64,000 nucleotides of DNA from Jiangella mangrovi (GTDB lineage: Bacteria; Actinomycetota; Actinomycetes; Jiangellales; Jiangellaceae), in assembly GCF_014204975.1 (NCBI RefSeq), contig NZ_JACHMM010000001.1, forward strand, positions 4,278,001 to 4,342,000, read 5' to 3'. This document shows positions 58,507 to 64,000 of this stretch, piece by piece. The position numbers and the translations under genes are program-made. The notes under the pieces are model-generated. The model was not told the origin of the DNA, did not search any database, and was given only the letters and a program-made list of their open reading frames with translations. Within the stretch, counting starts at the first letter, position 1; every line of letters starts with the position of its first letter.

Positions 58507-59544
58507 TCAGGACTTCGCCGCGTGCAGCTGCTCGATGATGCGGATCGCGGTCAGGGCGTCTCGGGGGTCGACGGGGACCGGCCCCTCCCCCGCGATCGCC
58601 GCAGCCACCTCGCGGTAGAACCGCACGTACTGCCCGCGCTCCGTCGGCACCGACGACGCCTCGCCGTCGCGACCCAGCAGGCCGTAGGACGACGGCGACT
58701 CGACGCCGAACGCGTCGTCCAGCGGCGACAGCCCCGACCCGAGCTGCCCCTCCTGGCCGTCGAGCCCCCACTTCGTGAACGCCGACTCCGACCCCAGCAC
58801 CCGGAACCGGAACCCGCGCTGCGCGACCAGGCTGCTCATCGCCAGGTGCGACCGGACGCCGGACTCGTGAGTCAGCGCGATGAAGCTGTCGTCGTCGTTG
58901 ACGCGGCCCGGACGGTGCGCGTCCAGCTCGCCGTACACGTCGGCCACCGGTCCGAACAGCTGCACGGCCTGGTCGATGAGGTGCGACCCGAGGTCGTAGG
59001 CGACCCCGCCACCGTCACGGCCGGACGTCCCCGACTTCCACGGCGGGCGGGGCCGCGCGCTGAGCCACTCGAACCGCGACTCGAACCGCCGCACCTCGCC
59101 CAGCGCGCCGGACTCGACCAGCCGCCGGACCGTCAGGAAGTCGCCGTCCCACCGCCGGTTCTGGAACGCCGTCAGGACGGCACCCGTCGATTCCGCCCGC
59201 GCGATCAGCGCCTCGGCATCGGCCAGGTGCACCGTCAGGGGCTTGTCGACGACGGCGGCCAGCCCGCGGTCCACGACGGCGAGCGCCAGTTCGGCATGGG
59301 TCGGCGTGGGCGAGGCGACCACGACGAGGTCGACCTCGCCCTGGTCGGCGAGGGTCAGCAGCTCGTCGACGCTACCGACGATGCGGGCCGACGGGTAGCG
59401 CGCCGACGCCGCCGCGGCCCGCTCGGCGTTCCCCGTCACGACGTGCGTCAGCGCATAGGCCGGGTCGGCGGTGACCAGCGGCGCGTGGAACACGCTGCCG
59501 GCCAGGCCGTACCCCACCACGGCGGTGCGGATCGGGCCAGTCAC
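58507..59544 (-). CDS. Gfo/Idh/MocA-family dehydrogenase, second copy
   Basis: A 345-residue oxidoreductase of the YdgJ/scyllo-inositol-dehydrogenase-like type. It begins IRTAVVGYGLAGSVFHAPLV (Rossmann; the AGSVFHAP variant is typical of that subgroup), then VDKPLTVHLADAEALIARAE (DKP in place of EKP) and FQNRRWDGDFLTVRRLVESG, with GGGVAYDLGSHLIDQAVQLF near residue 175-194 holding the catalytic pair. GTG start overlaps the stop of the third copy (GTGA). It is the last gene of the minus-strand operon ADH, dehydrogenase, dehydrogenase. Confidence 0.92.
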   Translation of the reverse strand: MTGPIRTAVVGYGLAGSVFHAPLVTADPAYALTHVVTGNAERAAAASARYPSARIVGSVDELLTLADQGEVDLVVVASPTPTHAELALAVVDRGLAAVVDKPLTVHLADAEALIARAESTGAVLTAFQNRRWDGDFLTVRRLVESGALGEVRRFESRFEWLSARPRPPWKSGTSGRDGGGVAYDLGSHLIDQAVQLFGPVADVYGELDAHRPGRVNDDDSFIALTHESGVRSHLAMSSLVAQRGFRFRVLGSESAFTKWGLDGQEGQLGSGLSPLDDAFGVESPSSYGLLGRDGEASSVPTERGQYVRFYREVAAAIAGEGPVPVDPRDALTAIRIIEQLHAAKS

Positions 59545-60731
59545 GACGCGACCACCTTGCCGACCTCGCCGCCGAGCGCCACGCCGGCCCGAGCCGCGTA
59601 GGTCGCGACGATCCGCTGGCAGTCGTAGATGTCCTGCCGCCCGTCGGCCAGACCGGACCGCGGCGCGACGCCGTCGCGGACCATCGCGTGGAACGCCTCG
59701 AGCTGCGTCTCGAACGCCTCGGTGATGCTGCGCCGCACCACCCGGCGCTCGGCGTCGCCGTCGAGCGTCGTCACCGTCAGCTCCGTCGGCGCGTGCATGA
59801 GGTACGGCGACGGGAAGGTCAGCTCGACGCTCCCCCGTCCGTGCACCACGCGGACGGTCTCGCGGTAGGCCGGGAAGTCGGGCAGGTAGTGCCAGGCCAG
59901 CGTGTACCGGCCGCCGTCGGCGAGCGTCCCCGTCGCGGAGATCGACGGCGGGTGCTGGCCGAACGAGCCGCGGTCGCGGCCGACGTCGCGCACCGCGAAG
60001 CGAGAGCTCTGCCGCCAGATGTCGGCGTGGTCGACGGTGGCCGGCGGCGCGCCGAAGCTGCGCAGGATCGACAAGTCATGCGCCAGCGAGCTCACCAGCG
60101 AGCCGCGGTAGGCCCGCCAGAGCCCGTCCTCGGTGTCGCCGACGGCGGCGGTCCACAGCCGGCGGTCCTCGGACGCGATCTCCTCGAGCGCCCAGTCCGG
60201 CAGCGGCCCCGACGGGCTGGCGACGTGCCCGAACGCCAGCTGCGACGCCCCCGTGGGGTGCAGGACGGTCGCCTCGATGCTGCGGACGTCGTCGACCTCT
60301 TCGAGCAGCCGGGCTGCCTCGATGACCGCGGGATCGTACTGCTTCATGTAGGCCAGCAGCAGCGCCGGGTGGCCGAGGTCGGGCTCGGCGGCGATCAGCT
60401 CGTCGACCTCGCCGGTGGTGAACGCCAGCGGCTTCTCGCAGAACACCGGGATGCGCCGCTCGAACGCCGCCAGGACGGCCTTCGCGTGCGAGCCGCGCGA
60501 CAGGATCATCAGCGCGTCGAGGTCGCCGGCGTCGAGCAGCTCGTCGAGCGTGCGGAAGCGGCGCTTCTCGTCGACCCCGAACCGGGCGCCGACGACGTCG
60601 GTGACCTCGTCGGAGAAGTCGGCGACGGCGCTGACGGTGAACAACTCGGGCCGGCGGGCGATCAGGGGCAGGTGCACCACCTGCGCGACCGCGCCGAGGC
60701 CGAGGATGCCGAGGCGGATCGGCGCGCCCAT
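59541..60731 (-). CDS. Gfo/Idh/MocA-family dehydrogenase, third copy
   Basis: A 396-residue oxidoreductase, longer than the second copy. Rossmann start is IRLGILGLGAVAQVVHLPLI, with CEKPLAFTTGEVDELIAAEP (EKP near 100). The C-terminal domain carries extra insertions (RRLWTAAVGDTEDGLWRAYR and RGSFGQHPPSISATGTLADG). The substrate is unknown; two adjacent dehydrogenases suggest sequential oxidation or stereoinversion through a keto intermediate, an inference. The ATG overlaps the ADH stop by one base (TGATG) and its stop overlaps the second copy. Confidence 0.9.
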   Translation of the reverse strand: MGAPIRLGILGLGAVAQVVHLPLIARRPELFTVSAVADFSDEVTDVVGARFGVDEKRRFRTLDELLDAGDLDALMILSRGSHAKAVLAAFERRIPVFCEKPLAFTTGEVDELIAAEPDLGHPALLLAYMKQYDPAVIEAARLLEEVDDVRSIEATVLHPTGASQLAFGHVASPSGPLPDWALEEIASEDRRLWTAAVGDTEDGLWRAYRGSLVSSLAHDLSILRSFGAPPATVDHADIWRQSSRFAVRDVGRDRGSFGQHPPSISATGTLADGGRYTLAWHYLPDFPAYRETVRVVHGRGSVELTFPSPYLMHAPTELTVTTLDGDAERRVVRRSITEAFETQLEAFHAMVRDGVAPRSGLADGRQDIYDCQRIVATYAARAGVALGGEVGKVVAS

Positions 60732-61810
60732 CAGGCCGTCACCCCCGTCTCCGGCGACGACGCGCCGAACGGCGTCCTGAGCACCGATTTCACGTGGTCC
60801 CCACGCTGCATCGCCGAGAACGCCTCCTCCCAGTCGTCGATGTCGTAGGTGCCGCCGAGCGCGAGCTCCGGGTGGAGCCGGCCGGACGCGAACAGCCGGA
60901 GCACGTTCTCCCAGGTGCTCCACGTGTGCGAGTAGCAGCCGTACAGCGTGACGGCCTTCTTCACCAGCGGATCCAGGGTGAAGCCCAGCGGCTGCGGCCC
61001 CCAGCCGACCTTCGCGATGGCCCCGCCCGGCCGGACCAGCTGCATGCTCTGCTCGAGCGCGGCGCTGACGCCGGTGGCCTCGACGACGAGGTCGGCGCCC
61101 AGACCGTCGTGCAGCCCGGCGACGACCTCGAGCGGGTCCTCCCGGGTGATGTCGACGACGCGGTCGGCGCCCATCTCGGTGGCCTTGGCCAGTCGCTTGC
61201 CGTCGATGCCGGTGCCGAGGACGACGGTGGTGCCGGCGCCGCGCACGATCGCCACCTGCAGCGCGCACAGGCCGATGGCGCCGGCGCCCTGGACGACGAC
61301 GAGGTCGCCGGGGACGACGGACGCGCGCTCGACGACGGCGTTGTAGGCGACGGCGAACGGCTCGGTCATGGCCGCCCGCTCGAAGGGGACGCCGTCGGGG
61401 ATGCGGTGCAGGACCCGCGGCTCGGCCACCAGGTACTCGGCCATGGCGCCGTCGCGCTTGAGGCCGTAGCCCTCGCGCCACGGGCACAGGTTGTAGCGGC
61501 CGCTGCGGCACAGCGCGCAGACGCCGCAGATCGACGCCGCGGTCTCGCAGACGACGCGGTCGCCCACGGACCAGCCGCCGACGCCGTCGCCGATGGCCGC
61601 GATCACACCCGCCGACTCGTGGCCGAGCGTCACGGGCAGCACGCCCTTCGAGCTCTTGCTCTGCGAGTCGTGCCACATGTGGATGTCGGAGCCGCACACG
61701 CCGACGGTGTGCACCCGGACCAGGACGGTGCCCGGTCCGGCGACGGGTTCGGGCAGCTCGCGCACCTCGAGCGCGCCATCCTCGTAGGCATACTTGACCA
61801 GCGCCTTCAT
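60731..61810 (-). CDS. Zinc-binding medium-chain alcohol dehydrogenase
   Basis: A 359-residue MDR enzyme. Catalytic zinc ligands: VCGSDIHMWH (Cys, near residue 39), LGHESAGVI (His/Glu, near 62), and a structural-zinc loop with four cysteines (ICGVCALCRSGRYNLC, about 94-109). NAD binding is VQGAGAIGLCALQVAIV, near residues 170-186. It resembles threonine/sorbitol/polyol dehydrogenases (TITREDPLEV region). GGAGG lies 7 nt before the ATG at 61810; the 8-residue in-frame extension is rejected. It is first in the minus-strand operon, with a TAGAAT promoter and hairpin leader. It probably oxidises a polyol or sugar alcohol (inference). Confidence 0.93.
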   Translation of the reverse strand: MKALVKYAYEDGALEVRELPEPVAGPGTVLVRVHTVGVCGSDIHMWHDSQSKSSKGVLPVTLGHESAGVIAAIGDGVGGWSVGDRVVCETAASICGVCALCRSGRYNLCPWREGYGLKRDGAMAEYLVAEPRVLHRIPDGVPFERAAMTEPFAVAYNAVVERASVVPGDLVVVQGAGAIGLCALQVAIVRGAGTTVVLGTGIDGKRLAKATEMGADRVVDITREDPLEVVAGLHDGLGADLVVEATGVSAALEQSMQLVRPGGAIAKVGWGPQPLGFTLDPLVKKAVTLYGCYSHTWSTWENVLRLFASGRLHPELALGGTYDIDDWEEAFSAMQRGDHVKSVLRTPFGASSPETGVTA

Positions 61811-61839
61811 CGGCGATCCTCCAGCAGGCGGCACTCGGA

Positions 61840-61858
61840 GAGTGGGACGTCCCCACTC
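61840..61858 (-). promoter_or_regulatory. Hairpin in the leader of the ADH operon
   Basis: GAGTGGG and CCCACTC pair around a 5-nt centre, about 30 nt before the ATG on the minus strand transcript. It could modulate translation or stability; no known riboswitch pattern is seen. Confidence 0.4.
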
Positions 61859-61879
61859 AAAGGTTGTTCGCTATCTTTC

Positions 61880-61907
61880 ATTCTACCGGGTGATAGTGTT
61901 CTGAAAA
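61880..61907 (-). promoter_or_regulatory. Promoter of the ADH operon: TTTTCA ... 16 bp ... TAGAAT
   Basis: -35 TTTTCA (61902-61907) and -10 TAGAAT (61880-61885; 5 of 6) with a 16-bp spacer. A CTATC / GATAG inverted repeat (61871-61875 and 61892-61896) straddles the -10 and could be an operator. The same 129-bp spacer must also hold the promoter of the plus-strand operon at 61940. Confidence 0.55.
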
Positions 61908-61939
61908 TCACGAGTTGGGTCAACGGTCGAGGAGTGACG

Positions 61940-62887
61940 TTGAGGATCGCGGCGTTCCCCAAGGGCGAGCTCCAGGCGATGGTGCTGCAGCGCACCAAGA
62001 CGGTCTTCGAGTGGATCGACGAGGCCGCCTCGCTGGGCGTCGAGGGCCTCGAGCTGCACACCGGCTTCCTCTGGGAGACCGGCGACGACTACGTCGCGAA
62101 GGTCGGCGAGGCCATCGAGGCCGCCGGGTTCGCGATGCCGATGATGTGCGCCTCGCCCGACTTCACGAACCCCGACGCGGACGTGCGGGCGCGCGAGCTC
62201 GACGACCAGGCCTGGTTCATGCGGACGACGGCGGCACTCGGCGGACCCGGCGCCACCTGCCGCGTCCTCAGCGGTCAGGCGCACCCCGGCGTCGCCGTCG
62301 AGCAGGGACTGCAGTGGGCCGGCGACGCCATCCGCTCGTTGCTGCCGCTGGCCGCCGAGCTGGGCATCACGCTGGCCATCGAGAACCACTACAAGGCCAG
62401 CACCTGGAAGTACCCCGAGTTCGCGCAGCGCCCCGAGGTGTTCCGAGCCCTCGTCGACGGCATCGACGACCACGTCCACTTCGGCGTCCAGTTCGACCCG
62501 TCCAACGCCATCACCGCCGGCGTCGACTCCGCGGAGTTCCTGGAGACCGTCGTCGACCGCGTCGTCACCATGCAGGCGTCGGACCGCCACCTGGTCAACG
62601 GTGCCACGCTCGACGCGCTCCGGCTGGCGGACGGCACCATCGGCTACTCCCCCGACCTCGCGCACGGTGTCGTCGGGCAGGGCCTCAACGACTACGACCG
62701 CATCTTCGCCATCCTCACCGCGAACGGCTACGACGGCTGGATCAGCATCGAGGACGGCGTCAACGGCATGGACGAGCTGCGCGCGTCCGTCGACTTCCTC
62801 AAGGCCGCCCGCGAGCGCTGGTTCGGCGGCTCGACCGTCGTCCGGGTCGAATCACACGAACGCGCGAAAGGACAGAGCACCACATGA
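61940..62887 (+). CDS. Sugar phosphate isomerase/epimerase (TIM barrel), second copy
   Basis: A 315-residue AP_endonuc_2-type TIM-barrel protein, longer than the one at 56600. It begins LRIAAFPKGELQAMVLQRTK; then VEGLELHTGFLWETG, LAIENHYKASTWKYPEFAQR (glutamate and histidine metal ligands, near residues 145-164), VQFDPSNAITAG (aspartate) and WISIEDGVNGMDEL (final glutamate). The start is TTG 61940 with GAGGAG 5 nt upstream; GTG two codons earlier is too close to that site. Its stop overlaps the next gene by 4 nt (ATGA). The substrate is unknown; it fits a sugar or sugar-acid pathway. Confidence 0.88.
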   Translation: MRIAAFPKGELQAMVLQRTKTVFEWIDEAASLGVEGLELHTGFLWETGDDYVAKVGEAIEAAGFAMPMMCASPDFTNPDADVRARELDDQAWFMRTTAALGGPGATCRVLSGQAHPGVAVEQGLQWAGDAIRSLLPLAAELGITLAIENHYKASTWKYPEFAQRPEVFRALVDGIDDHVHFGVQFDPSNAITAGVDSAEFLETVVDRVVTMQASDRHLVNGATLDALRLADGTIGYSPDLAHGVVGQGLNDYDRIFAILTANGYDGWISIEDGVNGMDELRASVDFLKAARERWFGGSTVVRVESHERAKGQSTT

Positions 62888-63615
62888 GCAGCTCGATCCG
62901 CGGCCTGCGCCGCACCGACCTCACGCACGGCATCGTGCAGGTCTCGCTCGACCTCAAGAACCTCGACGACGGCCTGCGCATGGCCGCCATCGCCGTCGAG
63001 GCCGGCGCCGACTGGCTCGAGATCGGCACCCCGCTGGTCATGGCCGAGGGCACCCGCGCGGTCAGGGCGCTGCGCAAGGAGTACCCGGACCACCCGCTGG
63101 TCGCCGACCTCAAGATCATGGACGGCGGCTACGGCGAGGCCGCCATGTTCGCCGACGCCGGGGCCGACGCCGTCGTCGTCATGGGCCGCGCGCACGACGC
63201 CACCGTCGAGCGGGTCTGCGAAGCCGGTGAGAAATTCGGGCTGCTGGTCATGGGCGACGACATGGGCGCGGACGACCGCGCCGCCGAGGGCCGCCGGCTC
63301 GAGGACCTGGGCGTCGGGATGGTGCTGCACCACATCGGGCACGACCACCGCAGCGTCAACAAGCACCTCGGGCTCTCGCCGCTCACCGACCTGCCGGCCA
63401 TCGTCGCCGCGACGACGGTGCCGGTGCAGGCGGTCGGCGGGCTGTCGATCGACCAGGCCGTGAGCTGCCCGACCATCGGCGCCGGCGTCGTCGTGTTCGG
63501 CGCGCCGCTGGCCATCGACGACGAGACCTCGTTCACCATCCCCGAGGGCGACCTGCCGCGAGTGCTCGGCGACGCGATCGCCCGCGTGCACGCGACGCCG
63601 GTCGCTGCCGTGTGA
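62884..63615 (+). CDS. KGPDC/HPS-like (OMPDC-superfamily) decarboxylase or aldolase
   Basis: A 243-residue protein of the orotidine-monophosphate-decarboxylase suprafamily, either 3-keto-L-gulonate-6-phosphate decarboxylase-like or 3-hexulose-6-phosphate synthase-like. Family blocks: DLKNLDDGLRMAAIAVEAGA, ADWLEIGTPLVMAEG, LVADLKIMDGGYGEAAMFAD (DxKxxD metal/phosphate motif near residues 74-79) and VVVMGRAHDATVERVCEAG. A histidine-rich HHIGHDHRSVNK follows, then VQAVGGLSIDQA as phosphate-gripper strand. Which reaction it runs, C-C cleavage by decarboxylation or formaldehyde release, cannot be decided. It is coupled to the epimerase (ATGA) and to the VOC gene (TGATG). Confidence 0.85.
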   Translation: MSSSIRGLRRTDLTHGIVQVSLDLKNLDDGLRMAAIAVEAGADWLEIGTPLVMAEGTRAVRALRKEYPDHPLVADLKIMDGGYGEAAMFADAGADAVVVMGRAHDATVERVCEAGEKFGLLVMGDDMGADDRAAEGRRLEDLGVGMVLHHIGHDHRSVNKHLGLSPLTDLPAIVAATTVPVQAVGGLSIDQAVSCPTIGAGVVVFGAPLAIDDETSFTIPEGDLPRVLGDAIARVHATPVAAV

Positions 63616-63980
63616 TGGCCTTTCTCCGGCTGCACCACGCGACGTTCACGCACCCCGTCGGCGCCGAGGACGAGGCCCGGGCCTTCTACGGCGGCGTGCT
63701 CGGCCTGACCGAGGTGCCGAAGCCGTCGACGATGAACGCGGCGGTCGGCTGCTGGTTCCGTGGTGACGGAGTGGAAGTGCACGGCCTGCCGGACCCGGAC
63801 TTCGTCGCCAACCGTCTGGGTCACCCGGCGTTCCTCGTCGACGACCTCGACGCGGTGGCCACGCGGTTGCGGGAGGCTGACGCCGTCGTCGAGATGGATG
63901 ACCGCTTCCCCGGCCACCGCCGGTTCCACAGCTACGACGTGTTCGGCAACCAGCTCGAGTTCCTCCAGGAGTCCCCATGA
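63615..63980 (+). CDS. VOC-family (glyoxalase/dioxygenase-like) protein
   Basis: A 121-residue single VOC domain: LRLHHATFTHPVG, FYGGVLGLTEVPKPSTM and the second strand set with LGHPAFLVDDLDAVATRLRE and YDVFGNQLEFLQESP at the end, the usual metal-ligand glutamate position. It may be a lyase or isomerase for an intermediate of the neighbouring pathway, or a stress protein. ATG overlaps the previous stop (TGATG) and the stop overlaps the next ATG by 4 nt, so it belongs to the operon. Confidence 0.88.
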   Translation: MAFLRLHHATFTHPVGAEDEARAFYGGVLGLTEVPKPSTMNAAVGCWFRGDGVEVHGLPDPDFVANRLGHPAFLVDDLDAVATRLREADAVVEMDDRFPGHRRFHSYDVFGNQLEFLQESP

Positions 63981-64000
63981 CGCACCCCGTCACCCTGTTC
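63977..64000 (+). CDS. Next gene of the sugar operon, cut by the window end
   Basis: Only MTHPVTLF is visible: ATG overlapping the VOC stop (ATGA), with AGGAG 6 nt upstream. The family cannot be identified. Confidence 0.6.

Overview
The window is a chromosomal segment of a very GC-rich Gram-positive actinomycete. The evidence is the roughly 70+ % GC with G/C-ending codons, an HrdB-type primary sigma factor, the parE / DUF7455 / sigA neighbourhood, a PriA without helicase motifs, a DivIVA-motif protein and a SAV_6107-type HEPN protein. A member of Jiangellaceae or a neighbouring family is my best guess, from general impression only. No phage, CRISPR array, rRNA or tRNA gene was recognised.

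Layout. 1-4540: Mrp-type Na+/H+ antiporter genes (mrpA with fused MrpB, mrpC, 3'-truncated mrpD) and a small secreted or anchored protein. 4692-18000: information processing and stress: parE, a DUF7455 zinc-ribbon-like protein, rhomboid protease, a DinB-like DUF664 protein, an arginase-family and glycosyltransferase pair with a divergent TetR regulator, sigA, a SpoIIE phosphatase, an HhH-GPD glycosylase, UspA and DNA polymerase IV. 17283-20884: an ABC exporter with its two-component system. 21038-28413: a secreted multidomain subtilase, a MacAB-like export system and an M48 peptidase. 29022-43308: housekeeping and cofactor genes: PAC2, an HEPN protein with a LexA-type box, YbaK, a CrtI-like flavoprotein, metF, polyprenyl synthase, DivIVA-motif protein, prolyl iminopeptidase, fabI/fabG, dodecin, moaA, SURF1, GH15 and an SDR. 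43519-56073: ABC exporter, small HTH protein, ABC-F, zinc peptidase, an orphan ECF ATPase, priA, two tandem serine hydrolases and metK. 56600-64000: three carbohydrate operons (two xylose-isomerase-like TIM barrels, three Gfo/Idh/MocA dehydrogenases, a zinc alcohol dehydrogenase, a KGPDC/HPS-like decarboxylase or aldolase, and a VOC protein).

Two features stand out. First, the intergenic spacers, above all those between convergent genes, hold a rich set of palindromic elements. The most striking is a family of four 134-148 bp stem-loop elements arranged as two inverted pairs (28441-28987 and 49658-50171). Each pair flanks its own unrelated hairpin, and the stems covary between copies around an invariant CC/CC internal loop. 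A second family has 27-28 bp terminal inverted repeats (43325-43496 and 56291-56483). Second, at least twelve genes carry a TANNNT -10 hexamer 6-8 nt before the start codon and lack a clear Shine-Dalgarno sequence, which points to leaderless transcription and helps fix several starts.

Many neighbouring genes overlap as ATGA, GTGA or TGATG, so translational coupling is common: mrpA-mrpC-mrpD, ABC-permease, MacA-ATPase-permease, fabG-fabI-peptidase-DivIVA, and within the sugar operons.
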